64,000 bases of DNA, taken from contig DATHRK010000101.1 in assembly GCA_035465395.1 (NCBI GenBank), positions 194,843-258,842 on the forward strand, written 5' to 3'. Under the pieces are notes generated by a model. That model was given only the letters and a program-made list of their open reading frames with translations. It had not been told where the DNA came from and did not search any database. The stretch is from DATHRK01 sp035465395 (GTDB taxonomy: Bacteria > Gemmatimonadota > Gemmatimonadetes > Longimicrobiales > RSA9). The translations under genes were made by a program, and so were the position numbers. Of the stretch, positions 50,610 through 61,059 are shown in pieces; within the stretch, counting starts at the first letter, position 1; the number at the start of each line of letters is the position of its first letter.

Positions 50610-51455
50610 ATGGCACCCGCCACCTTACCCCGACCTCGAGGCCGCCGCGCCCGCCCGGCTCGACCAGGGGCGGGGGGCGCCCCCGCCGGTCCGCCGCCGC
50701 GCCACTCGCGGACGGCCGACCGGGATCACCGCGAACGGCGGATCGGGGCGCTCGCGCTGCTCGGCTCGATCGCCCTGCACGTGGTGCTGCTCGTCCTGAT
50801 CCGGTTCTCTCCGGGCCTCCGCCCGGCGAGGGTCGGGCCGCCGCCCCGCGCCGAGCCCGAGGAGGGACTCCGGCTGATGCAGTTCCGGGCGGTGGAGGGC
50901 GAGGTCGACCCACTGACCCGACCCGACGACCCGGAGTCCGTGCCGCGCCCGGCCGCGCGGCGACGGGCGGCCGCGCCGGCGGCCCCGCCCGAGGCGCCCG
51001 GGGACGCGCTCGACGCCGTCGACCGCGTGCGAATGGGCTACGCGCGCGACCCCCGGCTCTGGCGGGACCACGGGCCGGCCTACCTGCTCCCGCCGGAGAC
51101 CGCGGAGGAAGCCATCATGCGCGGGCTGCTGCCGCGCCTCGCGCTGTTCAACGACTCCGTGGCGGCGGAGGCCGATCACGCCCGCCGTTCCACGGATTGG
51201 ACCTTCACCGACTCGGAGGGTCGGCGCTGGGGGATCTCTCCCGAGGGCATTCACCTGGGCTCGATCACCCTGCCCCAGAGCGAGTTCAATCCGGACGAGT
51301 CGATGCGCCGGGAAGTCCAGGCGGCGCTGCGGGAGTGGTCGGAGATCCGCGACCAGGCGTACCGCGCGGGTCTCGACGAGACGTTCGAGGAGCGCGTGCG
51401 CGCGATCCGGGAGCGGGTCGAGCGCGAGCGCGCCGAACGCGGCCAGGGGGGATGA
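50610..51455 (+). CDS. TonB-like single-span envelope protein of unknown function
   Basis: This 281-residue protein has a basic Pro/Arg-rich cytoplasmic tail of ~45 residues, one membrane helix (GALALLGSIALHVVLLVLIRF) of the kind that begins TonB-type proteins, a proline-rich spacer and a C-terminal domain with RDPRLWRDHGPAYLLPPET, TFTDSEGRRWGISPEGIHLG and a charged coiled coil at the end. No TonB_C motif is evident. It starts 16 bases after the aminotransferase and overlaps the next gene by 4. Confidence 0.7.
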   Translation: MAPATLPRPRGRRARPARPGAGGAPAGPPPRHSRTADRDHRERRIGALALLGSIALHVVLLVLIRFSPGLRPARVGPPPRAEPEEGLRLMQFRAVEGEVDPLTRPDDPESVPRPAARRRAAAPAAPPEAPGDALDAVDRVRMGYARDPRLWRDHGPAYLLPPETAEEAIMRGLLPRLALFNDSVAAEADHARRSTDWTFTDSEGRRWGISPEGIHLGSITLPQSEFNPDESMRREVQAALREWSEIRDQAYRAGLDETFEERVRAIRERVERERAERGQGG

Positions 51456-51742
51456 GGGCGCTCGTGGGGGTCGCCCTCCTGCTTCGCGCCGCGCGTTGGC
51501 TGGACGTGCGGCGCCGGGAAACCAGCCGGTCGGCCCGCACCGCGGCGACAGAGGCGCGAGCGCGCCGGGCCCTCGGCGCGGCGCCGCAGCGCGGAACCGT
51601 GCGCGCTCACGCCCTCACTTCGGCCGTCGTGGAGCTGACGGGCATCGCGCCCGATCGCGAGCGGGCCGAGGCCCTCGCAGAACGGGTGCGAGCGGCGCCC
51701 GGCATCCAGGTCGTCATCGACCGCATCGAGGAAGCGCCGTGA
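51452..51742 (+). CDS. Small protein with a BON-like domain
   Basis: This 96-residue protein has an Arg/Ala-rich N-terminus (VGVALLLRAARWLDVRRR) and a C-terminal segment VRAHALTSAVVELTGIAPDR plus ERVRAAPGIQVVIDRI. This resembles a BON domain, a short alpha/beta fold found in periplasmic phospholipid-interacting proteins. It overlaps its neighbours on both sides (ATGA and GTGA), so the three small genes are tightly coupled. Function is inferred only from the fold-like pattern. Confidence 0.6.
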   Translation: MRALVGVALLLRAARWLDVRRRETSRSARTAATEARARRALGAAPQRGTVRAHALTSAVVELTGIAPDRERAEALAERVRAAPGIQVVIDRIEEAP

Positions 51743-51903
51743 TCGCCGCCGTCCAGGCGCTGGGAGAGTACGGCGGACTCACCGCCGTGAGCGTGGCGCG
51801 CGAGACCGCCGGCCGGCTGACCGGCTTCGTCTTCGACCACTGGCTCGTGCTCGCGGCGGGCGTCGTGCTCATCGTGGGCGTCTGGAAGCTCCTCGACGCC
51901 TGA
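51739..51903 (+). CDS. 54-residue single-span membrane protein
   Basis: The GTG at 51739 overlaps the previous stop. The product is VIAAVQALGEYGGLTAVSVA followed by RETAGRLTGFV and the helix WLVLAAGVVLIVGVWKLLDA near the end. Its coupling and the terminator directly after it support translation. No family is recognised; a partner role for the BON-like and TonB-like proteins is inference. Confidence 0.55.
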   Translation: MIAAVQALGEYGGLTAVSVARETAGRLTGFVFDHWLVLAAGVVLIVGVWKLLDA

Positions 51904-51930
51904 CGCCCCGTTGAAAAGCCGGGGCGCTTT
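51904..51930 (+). terminator. Rho-independent terminator, overlapped by the valS promoter
   Basis: CGCCCCG at 51904-51910 pairs with CGGGGCG at 51920-51926 around TTGAAAAGC, followed by CTTTCCT. It begins right after the stop of the 54-residue gene. The loop TTGAAA is also the valS -35. Confidence 0.6.
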
Positions 51931-51938
51931 CCTATCTT
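51911..51938 (+). promoter_or_regulatory. Sigma-70-like valS promoter
   Basis: TTGAAA at 51911-51916, a 16-base spacer and TATCTT at 51933-51938 are a good match. The -35 sits in the loop of the upstream terminator. The valS start follows about 84 bases later, enough for a leader; no T-box is evident in those bases. Confidence 0.6.
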
Positions 51939-52021
51939 CGGTGACCCGCGCCGATCGCGCGGATCAGGAGCCGTCCAGGGGCCTGGACGCGCGGATCGCG
52001 TCCACCCGATGCCAGGAGACC

Positions 52022-54727
52022 ATGGGCCAGCCGCTCCCCCCGCAGTACGACCCGAAGGCGTTCGAGACCGCGCTCTACGACGGATGGGAGGAGCGCGGCT
52101 ACTTCGGCGCCGACCCCGCGGACGCCAGCGGGCGGGATCCCTACGTCATCGTCATTCCGCCTCCGAACGTCACTTCCGTGCTCCACATGGGCCACGGACT
52201 GAACAACACCATCCAGGACGTGCTCGTCCGCTGGCGCCGCATGCAGGGACGCCTCGCGCTGTGGGTCCCGGGCACCGACCACGCGGGCATCGCCACCCAG
52301 AACGTGGTGGAGAAGCAGCTCGCCGAGGAGGGTCTGACCCGCTTCGATCTGGGACGCGAGGCGTTCGAGGAGCGGGTGTGGGACTGGGTGCGGCAGACCG
52401 GGCCCCGAATCCTGGGCCAGCTCCGCGCGATCGGCTCGTCGTGCGACTGGTCGCGCACCGCGTTCACGCTGGACGAGGGCCTGTCGCGGGCGGTCCGCGA
52501 GGTGTTCGTGCGCCTGCACGAGAAGGGGCTCGTCTACCGGGGGCGCTACATCATCAACTGGTGCCCCCGCTGTCTCACGGCGCTGTCCAACGAGGAGGCG
52601 GAAGGCGAGGAGACCGCCGGCCACCTCTGGCGCCTGCGCTACCCGTTCCCCGCCGGGACCGAGGCGCCGGGCCTGCCGACGCTGCCCGACGGGCGCCCCT
52701 ACGTCGTCGTGGCGACCACGCGCCCCGAGACGATGTTGGGCGATACCGCGGTCGCGGTGCATCCGACGGATGGCCGCTACACCGACGTGGTGGGCGCGGA
52801 CGTCGAGCTGCCGCTCACGGGACGCCGGATCCCCGTCGTCAGCGACGATTGGGCCGACCCCGAGTTCGGCAGCGGCGCGGTGAAGGTCACCCCCGCCCAC
52901 GACCCGAACGACTTCGAGGTGGGACGGCGGCACGGCCTCGAGGCGCTCGACATCTTCACCGAGGACGCGGTCACGAACGACGCCGTTCCGGGACCGTTCC
53001 GTGGCCTGGACCGCTTCGAGGCTCGCGAGCGGGTCGTGGAGGCGCTCCGCGAACAGGGGCTGCTGGACGGCGTGGAGGACCACACCCACTCGGTGCCGCA
53101 CTGCTACCGCTGCGGCACCGTCGTCGAGCCGCGCCTGTCGTTGCAGTGGTTCGTGCGCATGACGCCGCTCGCCGAGCCGGCGCTGGCCGTCTCGCGCGAG
53201 GGCAGGGTCCGTTTCACGCCCGAGCGCTGGAAGAAGGTCTACGAGCACTGGCTAGAGAACATCCGCGACTGGTGCATCTCCCGGCAGCTCTGGTGGGGCC
53301 ACCGCATTCCGGTTTGGTACTGCGCGTGCGGCGAGGAGATCGTCGCCCGCGAAGACCCCGACGCCTGCCCGACGTGCGGCTCCACCGAGCTGGAGCAGGA
53401 TCCCGACGTCCTGGACACCTGGTTCAGCTCCTGGTTGTGGCCGTTCTCCACGCTGGGATGGCCCGACCAGACGCCCGATCTGCGCGCGTTCTACCCTACC
53501 CACACGCTCAGCACCGCGCCGGAGATCCTGTTCTTCTGGGTGGCACGCATGATCATGGCCGGGCTGGAGTTCGTGGGAGAGGAGCCGTTCGAGGACGTCT
53601 ACCTGCACGCGACCGTCCGCGATCAGCTCGGCCGCAAGATGTCCAAGTCGCTCGGCAACGGGATCGACCCGCTCGAGGTCGTCGACCTGTACGGCGCGGA
53701 CGCCCTGCGCTACACCGTCGTCGCGGCCGCCGGCGTGGGCACCGACGTGCTCCTGAACCCGGACGACCTCGAAGGGTCGTTCTCACCCGGCCGCAACTTC
53801 GCGAACAAGCTCTGGAACATGGGGCGCTTCGCGCTGATGAACCTGGAGGGCGCCGAGATCCCCGCGCTGGACGCCGTGCGGGGCGATCTGGAGCTCGCCG
53901 ACCGTTGGATCCTGTCGCGGCTCGGCGCCGCGACCGACGCGGCTACCAAGCATTTGGAGGACTTCCGCTTCCACGACTACGCGTCCACCGTCTACCACTT
54001 TTTGTGGGGCGAGGTGGCGGACTGGTACATCGAGCTGGTCAAGCCGCGCCTCGGCGGGGACGGCGAGGCGGACGCGACCTCCCGCGCCGCCGCGCTCGCT
54101 ACGCTGCTCCACGTGTTGGACGCGGGCATGCGTCTGCTGCACCCGATCATGCCCTTCGTCACCGAAGCTCTGTGGCTCCGGCTGCCTCTGCCGGAGGACG
54201 GTCGCCCGGAATCGCTCGTGATCGCACCGTGGCCCGTCGGCGAGGACCGCGACCGTGACGCCGAGCGCCAGATGGAAGCGCTCATCGCGCTGATCGGCTC
54301 GGTGCGCACCGCGCGCTCGGAGTACAACGTCCCGCCGAACCGCCCGCTGCGCGTGCACCTGACGGACGCTTCCGAGCCGCTCGCCGCGGCGCTCGCGGCC
54401 GAGGGACGGGCCCTGACCCGGCTCGCGCGGGCCGAGGCCGCCGAGGGCGACGCCGACGACGGCGCCGGGGCGCACGACGTGCTGACGGACGGCACCGGCG
54501 TCTTCGTGCCGCTCGCCGACGTCATCGACCTGGACCGCGAGCGCGAGCGCCTGGAATCCGAGCTGGAGAGGATCGGCGGGCAGCTGCGCGCCACCGAGGA
54601 TCGGCTGGCCAACGAGGCCTTCACCTCGCGCGCTCCCGAGGAGGTCGTCGCGCGGGAGCGCGACAAGGCGGACAGCTTCCGGGAGCAGGAGGCGAAGCTG
54701 TCCCGCAAGCTGAGCGCGCTGCGATGA
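52022..54727 (+). CDS. valS: Valine-tRNA ligase
   Basis: This 901-residue class I synthetase has the HIGH-type motif HMGH in PPNVTSVLHMGHGLNNT, the KMSKS loop in GRKMSKSLGNGIDP, an editing domain between them (TTRPETMLGDTAVAVHPTDG) and the C-terminal coiled coil DLDRERERLESELERIGGQL found in ValS. It charges tRNA-Val. ATG 52022 gives MGQPLPPQYDPKAFE, as expected. Its stop overlaps the next gene (ATGA). Confidence 0.97.
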   Translation: MGQPLPPQYDPKAFETALYDGWEERGYFGADPADASGRDPYVIVIPPPNVTSVLHMGHGLNNTIQDVLVRWRRMQGRLALWVPGTDHAGIATQNVVEKQLAEEGLTRFDLGREAFEERVWDWVRQTGPRILGQLRAIGSSCDWSRTAFTLDEGLSRAVREVFVRLHEKGLVYRGRYIINWCPRCLTALSNEEAEGEETAGHLWRLRYPFPAGTEAPGLPTLPDGRPYVVVATTRPETMLGDTAVAVHPTDGRYTDVVGADVELPLTGRRIPVVSDDWADPEFGSGAVKVTPAHDPNDFEVGRRHGLEALDIFTEDAVTNDAVPGPFRGLDRFEARERVVEALREQGLLDGVEDHTHSVPHCYRCGTVVEPRLSLQWFVRMTPLAEPALAVSREGRVRFTPERWKKVYEHWLENIRDWCISRQLWWGHRIPVWYCACGEEIVAREDPDACPTCGSTELEQDPDVLDTWFSSWLWPFSTLGWPDQTPDLRAFYPTHTLSTAPEILFFWVARMIMAGLEFVGEEPFEDVYLHATVRDQLGRKMSKSLGNGIDPLEVVDLYGADALRYTVVAAAGVGTDVLLNPDDLEGSFSPGRNFANKLWNMGRFALMNLEGAEIPALDAVRGDLELADRWILSRLGAATDAATKHLEDFRFHDYASTVYHFLWGEVADWYIELVKPRLGGDGEADATSRAAALATLLHVLDAGMRLLHPIMPFVTEALWLRLPLPEDGRPESLVIAPWPVGEDRDRDAERQMEALIALIGSVRTARSEYNVPPNRPLRVHLTDASEPLAAALAAEGRALTRLARAEAAEGDADDGAGAHDVLTDGTGVFVPLADVIDLDRERERLESELERIGGQLRATEDRLANEAFTSRAPEEVVARERDKADSFREQEAKLSRKLSALR

Positions 54728-56123
54728 GAGACGCCGTCCGGCTCGTACTCCCGGGGCTCCTGGGCATCGCCACGGGGTGCGCGACCGCCGATCCGCCCCC
54801 GGGCGGCGAGGAGGACCGCGTGCCCCCGGTCGTCATCAGCGTGACGCCCGAGCCCGGCTCCACGATCTCCGACCTGGGCACCGACGTGGAATTCGCGTTC
54901 GACGAGCGCCTGAGCGAACGCGGGGTCGCCTCCTCGGTGCTCGTGTCGCCGCGCACCGGCGACTTCCGCGTCGACAAGGGCGGGCGGGAGATCCGCGTCC
55001 GTCAGGCGGGAGGCTGGTCGCCGGGGATCGTGTACCGCGTCACGCTGCTCCCCGGGGTCGGAGACCTGTTCGGCAACGCGCGCTCCCAGCCGGTGGAGCT
55101 GGTGTTCAGCACCGGGCCGGAGATCCCCGGCACGGTCCTGGGGGGCGTGGTGACCGACCGCATGACCGGCGCCCCGCTGGCTGGCGCAGCCGTGGCCGCC
55201 GTGCAGCCGGGCGATACCGTGCCCTACGTGGCCATCGCGGACGAGGAGGGCTTCTTCGCGATCCGGTTCCTGCCGCCGGGGCCCTACGTCCTGCGCGGCT
55301 TTCGCGACGGCAACGGGGACTGGGCGGTCGGCGCCCAGGAACCGCGCGACGAGATCGCCGTGGAGGTGACGCCGGAGGACACCCTGGTGGCGCCTCTCGC
55401 CCTGCTGTTTCCGGACACCACCCCGCCGTCGCTCGTGCGGGCCGAGTGGGTGGACAGCGTGACGGTCCGGCTCGACTTCGACGACGCGCTCGACCCCGAG
55501 GACCCCCAGGCGTCGCTCTCCGTACGCGTCGTCGGCACCACCGCGGGGCACGAACCGGGCGCGACACCCATCGCGCCGCATGTGCTCGAGGCCGCGCTGC
55601 TGGCCGCGGACTCCGCGGCCGCGGCCGCCGCCGATTCCGTGGCGGGCGGGGAGGCCGATGCGGCGCCCGGGCCCGGCGAGCCGCCCGGCCCCGGGGCGGC
55701 CGACCCGGACGCCGGGCGGGACGCGCTGCTGGGCGCGGAGATCGACAGCCTGGCGGCCGCGGGGGCGGACAGCCTCGCGGGCCCCGCGCCGCCGCCCGTG
55801 CCCCGCGCCCAGCGGGGTGCCGGGCCCGCCATCGACGTGGCGCGCGGTCCCGACGGTGCCCCGCTGCCCACGCGGGAGTGGTACGTGCGGCTCGACGCGC
55901 CGCTGGTCCCGGGCGCGACCTATCTCGTCTTCGTGAGCGGAGCGCGGAACGTCCAGGGCGCGGGCGACGGCGGGGGCGAGGTGGAGCTGGCCGTGCCGGA
56001 GGCCGCGCCCGAGCCGGCGCCCGAGGACGTCCCGCCCGACCCCCTACCGGAGGGCGCCGCTCCGCCCGACTCGGCGGACGGCGGCGGCGGAGCGGGCGGC
56101 GCCGAGCCTCCGCCCGCCGGAGG

Positions 56124-56127
<4 letters not shown>
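54724..56127 (+). CDS. Lipoprotein with SbsA/Big5 Ig-like and carboxypeptidase-regulatory-like domains
   Basis: This 467-residue protein has a lipobox LLGIATGC (Cys 19). An SbsA-type Ig-like domain follows (VVISVTPEPGSTISDLGTDV, FDERLSERGV), then a carboxypeptidase-regulatory-like domain (GGVVTDRMTGAPLAGAAVAA) and a Pro/Ala/Gly-rich tail from about residue 300. It is likely an outer-membrane lipoprotein of unknown role. It overlaps valS at its start and selA at its end. Confidence 0.85.
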
Positions 56128-57509
<1,382 letters not shown>

Positions 57510-57510
57510 C

Positions 57511-58056
57511 GTGGGCGGGCGCCCCGCGGTCTTCCTGGACCGCGACGGGACGGTGATCGCCGAGCGCCACTACCTCGCCGACCCGGAAGGCGTCGAGCTG
57601 CTGCCGGGAGCCGCCCGCGGGCTGAGGCGCCTGGCGGCGGCGGGCTACGCGCTGGTCGTGGTCACCAACCAGTCCGGCATCGCCCGCGGCTACTTCGACG
57701 AGTCCGCCTACCGCGCCGTCCGGGACCGCCTGGACCGCGAGCTCGCCGCGCACGGCATCGCGCTGGACGCGACCTACCACTGCCCCCACCACCCGGACGC
57801 GGGCGGACCCTGCCCGTGCCGCAAGCCGGCGCCCGGCCTGTTCCTGCGGGCGGCCGCGGACCTGGGGCTGGACCTGAGGCGCTCGGTCCTCGTGGGCGAC
57901 AGGGCGCGCGACGTGACACCCGCCGCCGAGCTCGGCGCGGCGGCCGTGATGATCGGCGCGGGCGAGGCATCGCCGCCTCCCGGGGTACCGCGGGTCCGCG
58001 ACCTCGACGCGGCCGCGGACCGCATCCTGGGAACGGGGGGCCGGCCGGAGGAGTAG
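57511..58056 (+). CDS. gmhB: D-glycero-D-manno-heptose-1,7-bisphosphate 7-phosphatase-like HAD enzyme
   Basis: This 181-residue HAD phosphatase has the nucleophile motif VFLDRDGTVI, VVVTNQSGIARGYF, and a zinc-binding loop CPHHPDAGGPCPCRKP, the mark of GmhB. It removes the 7-phosphate in ADP-heptose synthesis for lipopolysaccharide, pointing to a diderm envelope. The start is GTG 57511, one base after selA. A histidinol-phosphatase relative is possible but the zinc loop favours GmhB. Confidence 0.9.
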   Translation: MGGRPAVFLDRDGTVIAERHYLADPEGVELLPGAARGLRRLAAAGYALVVVTNQSGIARGYFDESAYRAVRDRLDRELAAHGIALDATYHCPHHPDAGGPCPCRKPAPGLFLRAAADLGLDLRRSVLVGDRARDVTPAAELGAAAVMIGAGEASPPPGVPRVRDLDAAADRILGTGGRPEE

Positions 58057-58063
58057 CCAAGTC

Positions 58064-58864
58064 ATGCGCCTCCCTCCAACCACCCTCTCCCCCTCCGCAC
58101 GCCGCGGGCGTGCGGCAGCGCTGGCCTTGGCGCTCGCCGCGCCGGTGGCGCTCGCCGCGCCGGTGGCACTCGCGTCGGTGGCGCTCGCGTCGGCCCCCGC
58201 GGCGGCGCAGCAGCAGCCGACGCCGAACGTGCCGGTCGAAGGGTGGGTCGTGGATTCCCTCAACGGCTGGCCGATCGTCGGCGCCGAAGTGTGGGTGCAG
58301 GGCTCGGCGCCGGTGTACACCGACGAGAACGGCTTCTTCTCACTCGGCACCATGCCCGCGGGGGAGCACGTCCTGCGCGTGCGGAATCTCACGCACACGC
58401 CTCGCGAGTTCGCGGCGCCCTTCGGGGAGGGCCACCCCCGCCCGCGCATCGCGCTCGAACCGGATTCGGCGCGGGCGGAGCAGCTCCGGGAGACGGTCGG
58501 GATGATGGCGCGGGAGCGCCGTCGCGGGGGCCAGTACTTTCGCGTCATCGAGCGGGACGAGCTGCTCACGCTGTCAGGCGAGGAGTTGCATTCGCGGGCG
58601 CGCACCTTCCTGCCCTTCGGCGGCCGCTGCGAACGCTCGCCCAACACGGGCGCCTGCATCGGCTCGACCGGACCCCTGATCGTGCTGGACGACGACATCG
58701 CGGGCGCCCCGCTGCGCCGGATCGAGAGCCTCGATCCGCGGTCCCTGTTCGTGGTGGAGCTCTACCCCGACCGCCGCCTCGCGCACGCCTACACGCTCGA
58801 CTTCATCGCCCGGGCGATGGAGAGCCCGGCGCTGCTCTTGCGGGCCCGTCGGACGCCGCGCTGA
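58064..58864 (+). CDS. Secreted carboxypeptidase-regulatory-like protein
   Basis: This 266-residue protein has an unusually long signal peptide made of repeats (ALALALAAPVALAAPVALAS) ending near AAAQ, then a CarboxypepD_reg-like beta-sandwich (VEGWVVDSLNGWPIVGAEVW) and a C-terminal half with FRVIERDELLTLSGEELHSR and FLPFGGRCERSPNTGACIG. The C-terminal half recalls the plug-like parts of TonB-dependent receptors, but no barrel follows. It may be an isolated relative of that family. Confidence 0.75.
   Translation: MRLPPTTLSPSARRGRAAALALALAAPVALAAPVALASVALASAPAAAQQQPTPNVPVEGWVVDSLNGWPIVGAEVWVQGSAPVYTDENGFFSLGTMPAGEHVLRVRNLTHTPREFAAPFGEGHPRPRIALEPDSARAEQLRETVGMMARERRRGGQYFRVIERDELLTLSGEELHSRARTFLPFGGRCERSPNTGACIGSTGPLIVLDDDIAGAPLRRIESLDPRSLFVVELYPDRRLAHAYTLDFIARAMESPALLLRARRTPR
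58129..58194 (+). repeat. Tandem repeats inside a signal-peptide coding region
   Basis: GGCGCTCGCCGCGCCGGT occurs twice (58129-58146, 58147-58164), followed by two 15-base degenerate units (58165-58194). They encode the repeated ALAAPV/ALASV segments of the signal peptide. All units are multiples of three. Confidence 0.9.
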
Positions 58865-58892
58865 GCGGCGGACCCGGAGAGGATTCGGGCGC

Positions 58893-58921
58893 TTGACGGT
58901 CCCGCGCGGGCGGTCTAACGT
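58893..58921 (+). promoter_or_regulatory. Sigma-70-like promoter of the IscA-type gene
   Basis: TTGACG at 58893-58898, a spacer of exactly 17 bases and TAACGT at 58916-58921 form the best promoter in the window. The IscA-type ATG lies 87 bases downstream, behind GGAGG. No IscR-like site was recognised. Confidence 0.75.
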
Positions 58922-59007
58922 CCACGAAACAGCCGGACCGCCTCAGGGTAGACAGTGCGGGACGGCCGCGGGGAATGGGCGCGGCGGGTTGATTCGAGGA
59001 GGCAAGA

Positions 59008-59334
59008 ATGATCACGGTCACAGAGACCGCGGTTTCCGAGGTTCGGAAGTTCATCGAAGAGCAGGGCGCGGCGGACAACGCCGGGCTGCGCGTCGCAGTG
59101 CTGCCGGGCGGCTGCTCGGGCTTCCAGTACGGCCTGAACATCGAGGACGACGCCGAGGCCGACGACGAGGTGCTCGACGTGAACGGCCTGCGCGTCTTCG
59201 TCGACCAGTTCAGCCTGCAGTACCTGGACGGGGTCGAGATCGACTACGTGACGACCATGATGGGCTCCGGGTTCACGTTCAAGAACCCGAACGCGACCGG
59301 CGGGTGCGGGTGCGGGAGCTCCTTCACGGCTTGA
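59008..59334 (+). CDS. IscA/ErpA-family iron-sulfur cluster carrier
   Basis: This 108-residue A-type carrier has the three metal-binding cysteines Cys36 (LPGGCSGFQY), Cys100 and Cys102 (ATGGCGCGSSF) and the conserved start MITVTETAVSEVRKF. It passes Fe-S clusters to apo-proteins. ATG follows GGAGG. It has its own promoter (58893) and a strong terminator (59364), so it is monocistronic. Whether it is closer to ErpA or IscA cannot be decided by eye. Confidence 0.93.
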   Translation: MITVTETAVSEVRKFIEEQGAADNAGLRVAVLPGGCSGFQYGLNIEDDAEADDEVLDVNGLRVFVDQFSLQYLDGVEIDYVTTMMGSGFTFKNPNATGGCGCGSSFTA

Positions 59335-59363
59335 TACGCGCCCGACTCGCGGCATGATACGCG

Positions 59364-59398
59364 GGCCCGCGGGATAGCGTCCCGCGGGCCTTTTTCTT
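59364..59398 (+). terminator. Rho-independent terminator after the IscA-type gene
   Basis: A 10-bp perfect stem GGCCCGCGGG/CCCGCGGGCC with loop ATAGCGT is followed directly by TTTTTCTT. It is the clearest terminator in the window. Confidence 0.92.
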
Positions 59399-59423
59399 CG
59401 ACCGAACCGGTACGAAGCGGCGG

Positions 59424-60365
59424 ATGGACTTCCTCCAGGGCCTGAGGGAAAGCCTCAGCGACGTGGCGACCGCGCGACTGGTCCAGTCCGCGGCCATCAT
59501 CGTCGTGCTCTTCGTGATCCGCTGGGTCGTCGTGCGGATCATCGCGCGCCGCACCGACGACATCCGCACGCTGTACCAGGCCCGCAAGATCGCCAGCTAC
59601 GTCACGGTCGTGATCGTGCTGGTGTTGCTGGGGCGGGTATGGTTCTCCGGGGTCCAGTCGCTCCTCACCTACTTCGGGCTGCTCTCCGCCGGCGTCGCGA
59701 TCGCGTTGAAGGACCCGCTGACCGGCATGGCCGGGTGGCTCTTCATTCTGTGGCGGCGGCCCTTCGCCGTGGGAGACCGGATCCAGATCGGCGACCACGC
59801 GGGGGACGTGGTCGACGTCCGGCTGTTCCAGTTCACGCTCCTGGAGATCCGCAACTGGGTCGACGCGGACCAGAGCACCGGCCGCATCATCCACATTCCC
59901 AACGGCGATGTCTTCTCCAAGCCCGTCGCCAACTACGTGCGCGGGTTCCGCTACATCTGGCACGAGATCCCGGTGCTCCTGACGTTCGAGAGCGACTGGC
60001 GCGCGGCCAAGTCGATCCTCACCGAGGTGCTGAGCGAGCACGCCGAGACCCTGACGCCCGACGCCGAACGGCGCCTGCAGAGCGCCAGCCGGAAGTACAT
60101 GATCTTCTACTCGACGCTGACGCCGATCGTCTACACGACCGTGCGCGACAGCGGCGTGCTTCTGACCATGCGCTTCCTGTGCGATCCACGCCGTCGGCGC
60201 GGCACCGAACAGACGATGTGGGAGGCGATCCTCGAGCGGTTCTCGGCGTACGACGACATCGATTTCGCCTACCCGACGATCCGGCACTTCGATCACGGCA
60301 CGGAGGGAAAGCCGGTGCAGGCCGTGGGCGTCGGGGTGCTTACGGGCGAGGTCGCCGATGGTTGA
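59424..60365 (+). CDS. MscS-family mechanosensitive channel
   Basis: This 313-residue membrane protein has N-terminal helices (LVQSAAIIVVLFVIRWVVVR, VTVVIVLVLLGRVWF), the pore-lining TM3 region LLSAGVAIALKDPLTGMAGW, and the MscS beta domain with DRIQIGDHAGDVVDVRLF and VHIPNGDV-like IIHIPNGDVFSKPVANY. It releases solutes on osmotic downshock. It starts 26 bases after the terminator and overlaps the MBL gene by 8 bases. Confidence 0.92.
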   Translation: MDFLQGLRESLSDVATARLVQSAAIIVVLFVIRWVVVRIIARRTDDIRTLYQARKIASYVTVVIVLVLLGRVWFSGVQSLLTYFGLLSAGVAIALKDPLTGMAGWLFILWRRPFAVGDRIQIGDHAGDVVDVRLFQFTLLEIRNWVDADQSTGRIIHIPNGDVFSKPVANYVRGFRYIWHEIPVLLTFESDWRAAKSILTEVLSEHAETLTPDAERRLQSASRKYMIFYSTLTPIVYTTVRDSGVLLTMRFLCDPRRRRGTEQTMWEAILERFSAYDDIDFAYPTIRHFDHGTEGKPVQAVGVGVLTGEVADG

Positions 60366-61059
60366 GCCGCGGCCTCCCGCGCACCTCGAGCCGCACGCGG
60401 CTGCCGGCGTCTCGATCGAGACGTTCCTGGCGCCGACCTTCGGGCAGAACGCCTACCTCGTGCGCGACGTCGCCACGGGCGCGACCGTGGCGGTCGATCC
60501 GGGCGGGGCGGCGGCCGCGATGGCCGAGACCGTGGACGCCGCGGGGGGGACGCTCGAGGCCATCCTGCTGACGCACGCACACTACGACCACATCGAGGGG
60601 GTGCCGACGCTCGTGGAGCGCTTCGCCGTCCCGGTGCGCCTGCCCGCCGGGGACCGGCCGCTCTACGATCACGTGGGAGAGCAGGCGCGTATGTTCGGCC
60701 TGCCCGACGTGCGTTTGCCGGCCCCCGCCGCGGGCCTGGAGCACGGCCAGACGATCGCATTCGGCGACTCGGAGCTCGACGTGCGATCCGTTCCCGGGCA
60801 CTCGCCGGGCCACGTCATCCTGGTCTGCGCCGCGGCCTCGGTGGCGCTCGTGGGCGACGTCATCTTCCTGGGGTCGATCGGGCGCACCGACCTTCCCGGG
60901 GGCGATTTCGACACCCTGATCCGGTCGATCCGCGAGCAGGTCCTGACGCTTCCCGACGAAACCGTGTTGTTCAGCGGGCACGGCCCGCCCACCACGGTCG
61001 GACACGAGCGGCGGACCAACCCGTTCCTGGTCCCGCACTACGGGCCGCGCCTGGCGTGA
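60358..61059 (+). CDS. Metallo-beta-lactamase-fold hydrolase (glyoxalase II-like)
   Basis: This 233-residue MBL protein has metal motif THAHYDH, the later His in GHSPGH, Asp in VGDVIFLGSIGRTDLPGG and final GHGPPTTVGHE. The GSIGRTDLPGG segment is like the GloB2/YcbL branch of glyoxalase II-related hydrolases. The ATG lies inside the mscS end and the stop overlaps purN (GTGA), so the genes are coupled. Substrate is unknown. Confidence 0.9.
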   Translation: MVEPRPPAHLEPHAAAGVSIETFLAPTFGQNAYLVRDVATGATVAVDPGGAAAAMAETVDAAGGTLEAILLTHAHYDHIEGVPTLVERFAVPVRLPAGDRPLYDHVGEQARMFGLPDVRLPAPAAGLEHGQTIAFGDSELDVRSVPGHSPGHVILVCAAASVALVGDVIFLGSIGRTDLPGGDFDTLIRSIREQVLTLPDETVLFSGHGPPTTVGHERRTNPFLVPHYGPRLA

